The notes under the pieces were generated by a model. The model saw only the letters and a list, made by a program, of their open reading frames with translations. It was not told the origin of the DNA and made no database searches. From JAZSQT01 sp045538075 (GTDB lineage: Bacteria; Chrysiogenota; Deferribacteres; Deferribacterales; Mucispirillaceae): DNA of 17,720 nucleotides. The stretch is from NCBI GenBank assembly GCA_045538075.1, contig JAZSQT010000031.1:1-17720 (forward strand), given 5' to 3'. Below are positions 7,152 to 15,019 of the stretch, one piece after another (the stretch's first letter is position 1; each line of letters opens with the position of its first letter). A program made the position numbers and the translations under genes.

Positions 7152-7298
7152 ATAATAGTATTATTAAAATATATTATCAGCGTAATAGAATTAATTAAAC
7201 AAGGTATTTCTAAAAGTTATATGGCAAAAATTTTAGGAGTTCATAGGATTACTGTTGCAAAATTTATTAAAGATAGGATAAATAATAAATATAAATAA
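7152..7298 (+). pseudogene. Helix-turn-helix fragment, possible recombinase/transposase remnant
   Basis: An open stretch of 48 codons, bounded on the left by a stop at 7149-7151, contains IELIKQGISKSYMAKILGV followed by HRITVAKFIKDR. This is the pattern of the DNA-binding helix-turn-helix at the C-terminus of serine resolvases and invertases or in transposase N-termini. There is no ATG, GTG or TTG before codon 24 (ATG at 7221), which would cut the domain in half, and no recognisable catalytic domain upstream. It therefore looks like the surviving tail of a lost mobile-element gene. A short functional peptide using a rare start cannot be excluded. It ends 10 bases before the larE-like start. 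Confidence 0.5.
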
Positions 7299-7308
7299 CA
7301 AGAATAAT

Positions 7309-8094
7309 ATGGAAAATTTAATTAATATTATAAAAAAATATGAAAGTGCAGTTATTGGTTTTTCTGGTGGAGTTGATTCATCATTATTGCTTTATGCCTC
7401 AATTAAAGCAAATATTAAAGTAAAAGCAGTTACTTTTCATTCATCTTTCTATCCAGAAAGCGAACTTGATAAGGCAAAAGAATTTGCTTCCAAATTAAAT
7501 ATAAATCATCAAGTAATATATTATAACCCTTTAGAATTAGAAAATCTTGATAATAATCCAATAAACCGTTGTTATATTTGTAAAAAATTTATTTTTGAGA
7601 AATTAAAAGAAATTGCTAATAGTGAAAATTATAATGCAATTTTTGACGGAAGCAATATTGATGATTTAAAAGATTATAGACCAGGATTTAAAGCTATTGA
7701 AGAAATTGGAGCAGTTAGCCCTTTAATTGAAGCAAAATTATCTAAAGAAAATATACGTAATATACTAAAAAATAATGGTTTTGATATATGGAATAAACCA
7801 TCTTTTGCCTGCTATTTTTCAAGGTTTCCTTATAATACTAAAATTACGAAAGAAAAAGTTATACAGATTAATGAGTCTGAAACAGAAATTCATAATTTAG
7901 GCTTAATCTCTGCAAGAGTTCGTTACCATAATGATGTAGCAAGAATAGAAATGAATAATGATGATTTTATAAAATGTGCCACTAATAATAATATTAAAGA
8001 AGAAGTAATTAATATAGTAAAAAAATCTGGATTTTTATATGTAGCTTTAGATTTAGAGGGATATATTACTGGTTCAATGAATAAAACGTTATAA
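7309..8094 (+). CDS. larE: LarE-type ATP-dependent sacrificial sulfur transferase
   Basis: This 261-residue PP-loop protein has the ATP-pyrophosphatase signature SGGVDSS at residues 19-25. An RCYICK pair (Cys88, Cys91) and the late motif PSFACYFSR with Cys168 match LarE proteins. LarE adenylates and sulfurates pyridinium biscarboxylic acid mononucleotide on the route to the nickel-pincer nucleotide cofactor of lactate racemase and related enzymes. In the well-studied single-cysteine form the sulfur comes from the protein's own cysteine, and Cys168 is in that place. No larA, larB or larC is in this window, so the cofactor pathway cannot be confirmed, and a related PP-loop sulfur transferase role remains possible. 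The ribosome binding site is weak. The gene converges on gatB with a shared hairpin between them. Confidence 0.85.
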   Translation: MENLINIIKKYESAVIGFSGGVDSSLLLYASIKANIKVKAVTFHSSFYPESELDKAKEFASKLNINHQVIYYNPLELENLDNNPINRCYICKKFIFEKLKEIANSENYNAIFDGSNIDDLKDYRPGFKAIEEIGAVSPLIEAKLSKENIRNILKNNGFDIWNKPSFACYFSRFPYNTKITKEKVIQINESETEIHNLGLISARVRYHNDVARIEMNNDDFIKCATNNNIKEEVINIVKKSGFLYVALDLEGYITGSMNKTL

Positions 8095-8109
8095 AAACTA
8101 AAAAAATAT

Positions 8110-8136
8110 TGCCACAGCAATTTACTTACTGTGGCA
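8110..8136 (-). terminator. Intrinsic terminator of the gatCAB operon
   Basis: A perfect 8-bp stem TGCCACAG / CTGTGGCA (8110-8117 with 8129-8136) has an 11-base loop. On the minus strand it is followed by ATATTTTTTT, a good U-tract for gatB, which ends at 8167. On the plus strand only a broken T-rich stretch follows, so termination of larE from the other side is possible but weaker. Confidence 0.85.
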
Positions 8137-8166
8137 GTTTAAATAAATTTTGATAAAAAACTTTAT

Positions 8167-9633
8167 CTATTTTGATAATTTTTCTTTTAATAACTTATTT
8201 ATTATTGCAGGGTTTGCTTTTCCAGCAGTAGCTTTCATCACTTGACCTACAAAAAATCCCATTAACTTTTCTTTTCCAGCTTTAAAACCAGCAACTTCAT
8301 TTGGATTAGCTTCAATAATACCGTCAATAATTTTTTCAATTTCTGAAGTATCTGAAACTTGTTTTAATCCTTTTTCTTCAATTAAAGTTTCTGGATCTTT
8401 TGCTTCATCTTGCATAATGATAATAAGGTCTTTTGCTGTGCGAAGTCCAATAGTTCCGTCTTCTACTAATGCAGAAAGTTTGCCTACCCATTCTGGTTTT
8501 ATTTTTAAATCTTCAATTTGCAATTTTCTATCAGAAAGAAGTGCTGAAAGTTCTATTAATATAAGGTTTGCAGTTTTCTTTGCTTCTGCTCCTTTTACTT
8601 TAACTGCACTTTCAAAAAAGTTTGCCATTGATATTTCGTTTACAAGTCTTACTGCATCATCTTTTGCAATATTATATTCTTTAATAAATCTATCTCTTTT
8701 TTCATCTGGAAGTTCTGGCATATTATTTTTTACTTTTTCTAAAAGCTCATCACTAACTGTAAGAGGAAAAGATAAATCTGGGTCTGGAAAATATCTATAA
8801 TCATTAGCATTTTCTTTATCACGCATAGTGCGAGTTTCTTTAGTGCTTGGGTTAAAAAGTCTCGTTTCTTGTTCTATAATTTCGCCATTTTCATAAGCTG
8901 ATACGTGGCGTTTTGCTTCATACTCTATTGCTTGCATTAAGTATCTGATAGAGTTGACATTTTTTACTTCACACCTAGTTCTTAATTCATTGCTACCAAC
9001 AGGGCGAACAGAAACATTAGCATCGCAACGCATAGAACCTTCGTCCATATTACCATCACAAGTGCCTAAAGCACGAACTATTGCACGTAGTTTAGTCATA
9101 TAAGCACCTGCTTCAGCAGGCGAGCTCATTTCTGGTTTAGAAACAATTTCCATAAGAGCAACGCCAGAACGGTTTAAATCTATACAAGATTTAGCTGGTA
9201 AAAGGTCGTGAATTGATTTGCCTGCATCTTGTTCAAGATGTAATCTTTCTATTCCTACTCGTTTTATTGAACCGTCATCAAGTTCAATATCAAGATAACC
9301 TTCGCCTACTATTGGTTTATCGTATTGGCTAATTTGATAACCTTGTGGTAAATCTGCATAAAAGTAGTTTTTTCTAGCAAAAACAGATTGTTTATTAATA
9401 ACTGCATTTAGACCTAATCCAGTTTTAACGGCTTGTTCAACGCAAAATTCATTAACTACTGGAAGCATACCAGGAAAACCAGCATCTATAAAAGATACTG
9501 TATCGTTTGGAGTGCCACCACTAGCAGCTGAAGCTGCAGAAAATAATTTTGCATTAGATATTACTTGACAGTGAACCTCAAGTCCAATCACTACTTCCCA
9601 TTCTTGTTTATCGCCTTTAATAGTATAGCTCAT
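8167..9633 (-). CDS. gatB: Asp/Glu-tRNA(Asn/Gln) amidotransferase subunit B
   Basis: GatB is the tRNA-binding kinase subunit of GatCAB. It phosphorylates the misacylated Asp or Glu on tRNA so that ammonia from GatA can amidate it. The 488 residues are near the usual 475-480. Visible hallmarks are VVIGLEVHCQ (14-23), YFYADLPQGYQISQYD (90-105), HLEQDAGKS (132-140), DLNRSGVALMEIVSKPE (152-168) and EVKNVNS. The C-terminal third is the helical YqeY-like tail (about 340-488) that contacts the tRNA elbow. The ATG overlaps the gatA stop by one base (TAATG), with GGAG 8 bases upstream inside gatA, indicating translational coupling. Confidence 0.98.
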   Translation of the reverse strand: MSYTIKGDKQEWEVVIGLEVHCQVISNAKLFSAASAASGGTPNDTVSFIDAGFPGMLPVVNEFCVEQAVKTGLGLNAVINKQSVFARKNYFYADLPQGYQISQYDKPIVGEGYLDIELDDGSIKRVGIERLHLEQDAGKSIHDLLPAKSCIDLNRSGVALMEIVSKPEMSSPAEAGAYMTKLRAIVRALGTCDGNMDEGSMRCDANVSVRPVGSNELRTRCEVKNVNSIRYLMQAIEYEAKRHVSAYENGEIIEQETRLFNPSTKETRTMRDKENANDYRYFPDPDLSFPLTVSDELLEKVKNNMPELPDEKRDRFIKEYNIAKDDAVRLVNEISMANFFESAVKVKGAEAKKTANLILIELSALLSDRKLQIEDLKIKPEWVGKLSALVEDGTIGLRTAKDLIIIMQDEAKDPETLIEEKGLKQVSDTSEIEKIIDGIIEANPNEVAGFKAGKEKLMGFFVGQVMKATAGKANPAIINKLLKEKLSK

Positions 9634-11078
9634 TATCTATTCTCCAATACTTTTGCTGTTTTAAAAAGTGTTTCTTCGTCAAAATGTCTGCCAATTAGTT
9701 GCATACCAATAGGCAAGCCATTTTCTGCTTCTTTAACTGGAACAGATATTCCAGGTAGTCCAGCTAAATTTGCAGGAACTGTAAAAGCATCTTGAAGATA
9801 CATAGTAACTGGGTCAAAAGATTTGCTTTCTTCTATGGTAAAAGCCGTTGTAGGTGCTGTTGGAGTGAGGATAACATCTACATCTTTAAAGGCTTCTGTA
9901 TAATCTCTTCTAATTAGTTTTTGAACTTTTAATGCTTTTAAATAGTAGGCATCATAATAACCGGCAGAAAGAACGTAAGTGCCTATCATAACACGTCTTT
10001 TTACTTCATCACCAAAGCCTTTTGAACGAGTATTTTCATACATTTCATCAAGGCTATTTCCGTCAACTCTCAAACCAAACCTAACACCATCGTATCTTGC
10101 TAAATTTGATGAGGCTTCTGCTGGAGCAATGATATAATATGTAGCAAGGGCGTATTTCATATTAGGCAAGCTAATTTCTTTAAAAGTAGCTCCAGCTTCT
10201 TCTAAAATTTTTCTTGCATTAAGCCAAGAATTTGACATTTCATCATTTAATCCTTCGTTAAGAAGTTCTTTAGGTAAGCCAATTTTTAAGCCTTTAACAC
10301 CGTCATTTAAATTTTTTGTAAAATCTGGAACGGAAATATTTGCACTTGTAGAATCTTTTTCGTCAAAGCCAGACATATAATTTAGCATAATTGCTGCATC
10401 TTCAACTGTTTTAGTCATAGGTCCAGCTTGATCTAATGATGAAGCATAAGCAATTATTCCGTATCTGGAACATCTACCATAAGTTGGTTTTATTCCTACA
10501 ATACCACAATATGAAGCTGGTTGACGGATTGACCCACCAGTATCAGTTCCAGTAGCACCAGCACAAAGGTTGCCAGCAACAGCAGCAGCAGAGCCACCAG
10601 AAGAGCCACCAGTAATAACTTGTGCATTATCTGTTTTTCTTCTATGAGGGTTAACTGTATTTCCATAGTAGCTTGTAATATTTGCTCCACCCATTGCAAA
10701 TTCATCAAGGTTAGTTTTGCCTAAGAATACACTACCTGCATTAAGTAGCTTTTCTGTAACAGTTGATTCATAAGGTGGAATAAAGTTATATAAAATTTGA
10801 GATGCTGCAGTAGTTAATATATCTTTAGTGCAGAAAAGGTCTTTTATCCCTAAAGGAACGCCATCAAGAGGGCTTAACCTACTGCCTTTTGATATTCTAT
10901 CATCAGATGATGCAGCTGATTTTAATGCAACTTCTGGAGTTTCTGTAATATAGGCATTGTATTCTTTGCCTTTTTCCATATTTTCAATATATGCTTTTGT
11001 AACTTCTGTAGAAGAAAATTCTTTTTTATCAAAACCTTTAGAAAGTTGTGAAATAGTTAAATCAGTTAAATTGCTCAT
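9633..11078 (-). CDS. gatA: Asp/Glu-tRNA(Asn/Gln) amidotransferase subunit A
   Basis: GatA is the amidase-signature subunit that hydrolyses glutamine and channels ammonia to GatB. At 481 residues it is full length. The Ser-cisSer-Lys triad is visible as Lys79 (LGIKDLF), Ser159 in the glycine/serine-rich segment GGSSGGSAA, and the nucleophile Ser183 in TDTGGSIRQPAS. The spacing between the two serines (24) is the same as in the characterised S. aureus enzyme. FAMGG (127-131) and the C-terminal GLPGISVPV and GLPIGMQLIG segments are also typical. It follows gatC after 3 bases, with AAAGGTGG upstream of its ATG. An antisense, serine/leucine-rich open frame over the glycine loop is a shadow. Confidence 0.98.
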   Translation of the reverse strand: MSNLTDLTISQLSKGFDKKEFSSTEVTKAYIENMEKGKEYNAYITETPEVALKSAASSDDRISKGSRLSPLDGVPLGIKDLFCTKDILTTAASQILYNFIPPYESTVTEKLLNAGSVFLGKTNLDEFAMGGANITSYYGNTVNPHRRKTDNAQVITGGSSGGSAAAVAGNLCAGATGTDTGGSIRQPASYCGIVGIKPTYGRCSRYGIIAYASSLDQAGPMTKTVEDAAIMLNYMSGFDEKDSTSANISVPDFTKNLNDGVKGLKIGLPKELLNEGLNDEMSNSWLNARKILEEAGATFKEISLPNMKYALATYYIIAPAEASSNLARYDGVRFGLRVDGNSLDEMYENTRSKGFGDEVKRRVMIGTYVLSAGYYDAYYLKALKVQKLIRRDYTEAFKDVDVILTPTAPTTAFTIEESKSFDPVTMYLQDAFTVPANLAGLPGISVPVKEAENGLPIGMQLIGRHFDEETLFKTAKVLENR

Positions 11079-11081
11079 AAA

Positions 11082-11360
11082 TTATTCTACCACCTTTGGA
11101 ACAGTAAAAAAATGCTCGTAAGGTTCTGTCGCATTTTTTATAAGTTGTTCAGATAAATTTGATATTTTTACTTCATCTTTTCTTGTTCTTAATGGTTCTT
11201 GTTTATCTTGAGTGTTGTCAACAGTTGAAGTATCAACACTTTGGAGCATATCTACCCATTTTAAAATACCAGTCATTTGTTCTGAAATATTTGTAAGTTC
11301 GTCATCATTGAAACGAAGTCTTGCAAGTTTTGCAATATGTTGTGTTTCTTTTTTATCCAT
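11082..11360 (-). CDS. gatC: Asp/Glu-tRNA(Asn/Gln) amidotransferase subunit C
   Basis: GatC is the small subunit that wraps around GatA and links it to GatB. The 92-residue product has the family pattern: an N-terminal helix IAKLARLRFNDDEL (9-22), a second helix ISEQMTGILKWVDMLQSVDTS, and a later RTRKDEV segment that corresponds to the LRxDEV motif. It is the first gene of the operon. AAGGTAGG precedes the ATG at a suitable distance. An 11-bp inverted repeat lies 49 bases upstream. A promoter was not confidently found; transcription could also continue from the tRNA-Leu gene about 245 bases upstream on the same strand. Confidence 0.95.
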   Translation of the reverse strand: MDKKETQHIAKLARLRFNDDELTNISEQMTGILKWVDMLQSVDTSTVDNTQDKQEPLRTRKDEVKISNLSEQLIKNATEPYEHFFTVPKVVE

Positions 11361-11408
11361 TTCTACCTACCTTTTTAATGGAAAATTCTACACAATTTCT
11401 TTATTAAA

Positions 11409-11437
11409 ATAAATATTTTTTTTGATAAAATATTTAT
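11409..11437. repeat. Perfect AT-only inverted repeat in the gatC upstream region
   Basis: ATAAATATTTT (11409-11419) is the exact reverse complement of 11427-11437, with a 7-base loop. It sits between tRNA-Leu and gatC. It could be an operator, or an RNA hairpin in the 5' untranslated region of gatCAB. A pure A/T stem of this length can occur by chance in such sequence. Confidence 0.45.
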
Positions 11438-11605
11438 CTTTGTAAATTCAAATAAAGATAAGCAATGGTATTTAAATGTAGCTTATTTATATAGGGATTA
11501 TGTATAACAGCTTGCGAAAAATAGAATGAGTTGTATCTCAAGAGTTTTGTTTAATTGTTATAATAAGATAGCATTATAATATATTGATAAATGAAGAGGT
11601 TTAAG

Positions 11606-11688
11606 TGCCGAAGGGGGGACTTGAACCCCCACGAGAAATTCCCACCACCCCCTCAAGATGGCGTGTCTACCAATTCCACCACTTCGGC
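11606..11688 (-). tRNA. tRNA-Leu, anticodon GAG
   Basis: The minus strand gives a complete class II (long variable arm) tRNA. The acceptor stem is GCCGAAG / CTTCGGC, the D-loop contains TGGTAGACAC, the anticodon stem is CCATC / GGTGG with loop TTGAGGG, and the T-arm is GGGGG TTCAAGT CCCCC. The anticodon is GAG, reading CUU and CUC leucine codons. The discriminator is A at 11606. CCA is not encoded (CTT follows), so it must be added by nucleotidyltransferase. It is a single gene with its own promoter just upstream. Confidence 0.97.
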
Positions 11689-11700
11689 GTTAGAAGTAAA

Positions 11701-11729
11701 CTTATATAATACATCTTTAGATTTGTCAA
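11701..11729 (-). promoter_or_regulatory. Promoter of tRNA-Leu
   Basis: On the minus strand TTGACA (11729-11724) and TATAAG (11706-11701) are separated by exactly 17 bases. The -10 box lies 12 bases before the tRNA 5' end, so transcription would begin a few bases upstream of the mature tRNA. Confidence 0.8.
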
Positions 11730-11844
11730 TACAGTTTTTTGCAAAGTATTTTTAATTTTAAAATTAGTGAATTAGTAAATTCTAAAAAAATATTGAAAAA
11801 AAAATAAAAATAATTAATATAAAATTTTGCGTATTACAATATTT

Positions 11845-11850
11845 AGGGAG
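11845..11850 (+). promoter_or_regulatory. Ribosome binding site fixing a TTG start for hisS
   Basis: AGGGAG lies six bases before TTG at 11857. It favours this codon over the in-frame TTG at 11827, which has no Shine-Dalgarno sequence upstream and would add ten residues not seen in the family. Confidence 0.75.
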
Positions 11851-11856
11851 AAAGTA

Positions 11857-13107
11857 TTGTTTAAAACTGTTAAAGGCTTTCACGATATATACGGTAAAGA
11901 TATAGCATATTGGGAAAGAGTAGAAAATATTTTGAAAAAACTTCTTAATAAATACGGCTTTAAAGAATTTCGCTTGCCTATTCTTGAAAAAACGGCTGTG
12001 TTTAATAGGGGGATAGGTGATACTACAGATATAGTAGAAAAAGAAATGTTTTCTTTTATAGATAATGATGGTGATAGTGTAAGTTTGAGGCCAGAAGGGA
12101 CTGCGTCTTTAATTAGAGCGTATATTGAAAATGGTTTATCAAACCCTCCTGGAATAAAAAAATATTTTTATATGGGCAATATGTTTCGTAGAGAAAGACC
12201 TCAAAAAGGTAGATTTCGCCAGTTTACTCAAATGGGAGTTGAAGTATTAGAATGTGATAGTCCACTTCTTGATGCAGAAATTATTACTCTTCTTTACGAT
12301 ATTGCAAAAGAAGTTGGAATTAGTGAATATACTTCTATTGAGATAAATTCTATAGGTTGTAAAAATTGTCGCCCAATATACAAAGATAAATTAATTGACT
12401 ATTTTAAACAATATATTAATACGTTATGTGATGATTGTAAAAGGCGTCTTGATAAAAATCCTATGAGGATTATAGACTGCAAGAAAGAAGAATGTAGTAA
12501 TATATCTAAAAACGCACCTATAGTTTTAGATTATATATGTGATGAATGTAATAGCCATTTTGAACGAGTAAAAAAATACTTAAGTAGTTTAGGGACAAAT
12601 TATAATGTAAATCCGAGAATGGTTAGAGGGCTTGATTATTATATTAGGACAGCATTTGAGCTTGTAACAGATAAATTAGGTGCAGCAAGTGCCGTTGGTG
12701 GTGGTGGTAGATACGACGGTTTAGTAAAGCTAATGGGTGGAGGCGATGTGTCTGGCATTGGTTTTGCAGTAGGAATGGATAGAATAGTCTCTCTTTTAAA
12801 AGAAAAGGAAGAAATTCAAGAAAAAAGCACAGATATATTTGTTATATTTTTTGAGGGCAAATCCTTTGATGTTGGTATAAAGATAGTTAAAGAATTAAGG
12901 GATTTGAATTTTGTTGTAGAATACGATTATAGTATTGCATCAATGAAAAGCCAAATGAAAAAAGCTAATAGAAGTGGTGCAAAACACTGTATAATCTTAG
13001 GTGAAAATGAGATTGCTGAAGGTAAGGTATCTATTAAAAATTTAGAAACTGGTATTCAGGTAGAAGAAAATTTAGACAGTATAAAAGATTTTTTTATTAA
13101 TAAATAA
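11857..13107 (+). CDS. hisS: Histidyl-tRNA synthetase
   Basis: HisRS charges tRNA(His). With the TTG start at 11857 the protein has 416 residues and begins MFKTVKGFHDIYG, the normal N-terminus (VKGFHDI or VRGTRDI types). Class II motifs are present: motif 1 region RLPILEKTAVFNRGIG, SLRPEGTASLIRAY, motif 2 MFRRERPQKGRFRQF, the histidine-specific RGLDYYIRTAFE, and motif 3 GGGGRYDGLV...GIGFAVGMDRI. The C-terminal anticodon-binding domain (about 320-416) is complete. Four cysteines in the insertion domain (CKNC, CDDC, CDEC-type pairs) are notable and could bind zinc. It lies 27 bases ahead of aspS and is probably cotranscribed with it. No clear promoter was found in the 168-base gap after the tRNA. 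Confidence 0.97.
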   Translation: MFKTVKGFHDIYGKDIAYWERVENILKKLLNKYGFKEFRLPILEKTAVFNRGIGDTTDIVEKEMFSFIDNDGDSVSLRPEGTASLIRAYIENGLSNPPGIKKYFYMGNMFRRERPQKGRFRQFTQMGVEVLECDSPLLDAEIITLLYDIAKEVGISEYTSIEINSIGCKNCRPIYKDKLIDYFKQYINTLCDDCKRRLDKNPMRIIDCKKEECSNISKNAPIVLDYICDECNSHFERVKKYLSSLGTNYNVNPRMVRGLDYYIRTAFELVTDKLGAASAVGGGGRYDGLVKLMGGGDVSGIGFAVGMDRIVSLLKEKEEIQEKSTDIFVIFFEGKSFDVGIKIVKELRDLNFVVEYDYSIASMKSQMKKANRSGAKHCIILGENEIAEGKVSIKNLETGIQVEENLDSIKDFFINK

Positions 13108-13121
13108 TTTATATATTTTAT

Positions 13122-13126
13122 GGAGA
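13122..13126 (+). promoter_or_regulatory. Ribosome binding site fixing the aspS start
   Basis: GGAGA lies 8 bases before ATG at 13135. The earlier in-frame ATG at 13120 overlaps this Shine-Dalgarno sequence and has no ribosome binding site of its own, so 13135 is preferred. Confidence 0.75.
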
Positions 13127-13134
13127 TATTAACT

Positions 13135-14931
13135 ATGCTAACTAATTTAGGCGACTGGAGAAGAACTCACAGTTGTGGTTGTCTTACAGAGTCAAATATC
13201 AATGAAGAAGTATTATTAATGGGTTGGGTTCAACGTCGTAGAGACCATGGTGGCGTTATTTTTATTGATTTAAGAGATAGAGAGGGCATTACGCAAGTTG
13301 TCTTAAACGAATCTGCACCAGAGGCAAGGCAAACTGGAGATGCAGTTAGAAGTGAATACGTAATAGCTATTAAAGGAAAGGTAGTTGCTCGCCCTGAGGG
13401 TATGGCTAATCCAAATTTAAAAACTGGTGGTATTGATGTTATTGTAAACGATATAAAAATATTAAATAACTCTTTAACGCCTCCATTTATGATTGATGAA
13501 CATGATGATACGGCAGAAGATGTGCGTTTAAAATATCGTTATCTTGATTTAAGACGTCCTCAACTTCAAAAAAATATCATAATGAGAAATAATCTTACAA
13601 AAAATATCCGTGAATATATGTGGGATAATGGTTTTCTTGATATTGAAACTCCTTTTCTTACAAAAAGCACACCAGAAGGAGCGAGGGATTATCTTGTGCC
13701 AAGTAGGGTAAATCAAGGCAAATTTTACGCACTTCCTCAATCACCTCAAATGTTTAAACAGCTTCTTATGGTAGCAGGATACGATAAATATTTTCAAATT
13801 GTTCGTTGCTTTAGAGATGAAGATTTAAGAGCAGATAGACAGCCAGAATTTACTCAACTTGATATAGAAATGTCTTTTATTGATAGAGCTGATATTATGA
13901 ATTTAATAGAGGGGTTAATTGCAAAACTTTTTAAGAATATTCTTAATATAGAAGTTCCAAGACCTTTTGCTACTATCAATTATAAAGATGCAATGGAGTT
14001 ATATGGTAGTGATGCTCCAGATACTCGTTTTGACCTCCACTTAAAAACTGTAAATAACTTAGTAGCAGATTCTGGCTTTAAAGTTTTTGCAGATGTCGTA
14101 AAAAATGGTGGAGTTATTAAAGCAATAAATGCAAAAGGTGCTGGAAATTCTTTTTCTCGTAAAGATATAGATGAATTAACAGATTTCGTCTCATCATTAG
14201 GTGCAAAAGGTTTAGCTTATATCAAGATTAATGAAAACGATTTCCAATCTCCAATAGTTAAATTTTTAGGTGATGAAGTTACTAAATCAATTGTTGAAGA
14301 GATGGACGGAAAGGCAGGCGATATTATATTCTTTGGTGCAGGTGATATTAGTCTTGTTAATCTTACTATGTCAAAATTAAGATTAAAATTAGGAAGAATG
14401 TTAAATTTAATAGATGATAGTAAGTATAACCTTGTATGGGTTCTTGAATTTCCATTACTTGAATGGAGCAAGGAAGATAAAAGATACGTTGCAGTTCACC
14501 ACCCTTTTACAGCACCGATGGACGAAGATGTGCCACTTCTTGAAAGTAATCCAAAAGAAGTTAGAGCAAAGGCATACGATTTAGTTTTAAATGGTTCTGA
14601 AATTGGTGGAGGTAGTATAAGAATCCATAGAAGTGATGTTCAGAAACAGATGTTTGAGCTTATGGGATTTTCAGAAGATGAGCTTAAAAATCGTTTTGGA
14701 TTTTTTGTTGATGCGTTAAAATATGGCACGCCACCTCATGGAGGAATAGCTTTTGGAGTTGATAGGATTGCTTCAATATTTGCAGGAGCAGAATCTATTA
14801 GAGACGTGATAGCTTTCCCAAAAACACAGAAAGCTACAGATTTAATGTGTGAAGCTCCAAATAATGTAGATGCAAAACAATTGAAAGAGTTATATATTAA
14901 ACTTGACGGTATAATTGACTCTAAAATATAA
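13135..14931 (+). CDS. aspS: Aspartyl-tRNA synthetase, probably non-discriminating
   Basis: The 598-residue protein is a bacterial-type AspRS. It has an N-terminal OB-fold anticodon-binding domain (about 10-115), the catalytic core with flipping-loop region TKSTPEGARDYLVPSR and QSPQMFKQLLM, motif 2 FRDEDLRADRQPEFTQLD, the bacterial GAD insertion (about 285-415), and motif 3 GGIAFGVDRI near the end. His38 in RRRDHGG occupies the position where E. coli has Leu30. Histidine there is associated with non-discriminating enzymes that also aspartylate tRNA(Asn). With gatCAB nearby this suggests Asn-tRNA(Asn) is made by transamidation. AsnRS absence cannot be tested here. The ATG at 13135 is chosen by its ribosome binding site. 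It follows hisS closely in the same direction. Confidence 0.97.
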   Translation: MLTNLGDWRRTHSCGCLTESNINEEVLLMGWVQRRRDHGGVIFIDLRDREGITQVVLNESAPEARQTGDAVRSEYVIAIKGKVVARPEGMANPNLKTGGIDVIVNDIKILNNSLTPPFMIDEHDDTAEDVRLKYRYLDLRRPQLQKNIIMRNNLTKNIREYMWDNGFLDIETPFLTKSTPEGARDYLVPSRVNQGKFYALPQSPQMFKQLLMVAGYDKYFQIVRCFRDEDLRADRQPEFTQLDIEMSFIDRADIMNLIEGLIAKLFKNILNIEVPRPFATINYKDAMELYGSDAPDTRFDLHLKTVNNLVADSGFKVFADVVKNGGVIKAINAKGAGNSFSRKDIDELTDFVSSLGAKGLAYIKINENDFQSPIVKFLGDEVTKSIVEEMDGKAGDIIFFGAGDISLVNLTMSKLRLKLGRMLNLIDDSKYNLVWVLEFPLLEWSKEDKRYVAVHHPFTAPMDEDVPLLESNPKEVRAKAYDLVLNGSEIGGGSIRIHRSDVQKQMFELMGFSEDELKNRFGFFVDALKYGTPPHGGIAFGVDRIASIFAGAESIRDVIAFPKTQKATDLMCEAPNNVDAKQLKELYIKLDGIIDSKI

Positions 14932-14943
14932 GATATTTATTTG

Positions 14944-14972
14944 TTGACAAAGGTTGTTTAATCATTAATAAT
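14944..14972 (+). promoter_or_regulatory. Promoter of the LysM lipoprotein gene
   Basis: TTGACA (14944-14949) is followed after 17 bases by AATAAT (14967-14972), or after 16 by TAATAA. This places transcription start about 40 bases before the ATG at 15020. The gap after aspS has no terminator hairpin, so read-through from aspS is also possible. Confidence 0.65.
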
Positions 14973-15019
14973 TAAAGAATAGTTAATTTGAAATATTCTC
15001 TTAACAAGGAGGTTTTGTT

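Noticed and set aside
10496..10708. 70-codon leucine-rich open frame overlapping gatA
   Set aside because: It is a same-strand shadow of the glycine/serine-rich catalytic loop of GatA in another frame.
11440..11470. TTCAAATAA on the plus strand, reminiscent of a type II-A tracrRNA lower stem
   Set aside because: No CACTAC-type anti-repeat precedes it and no nexus hairpin follows; likely chance in AT-rich sequence.
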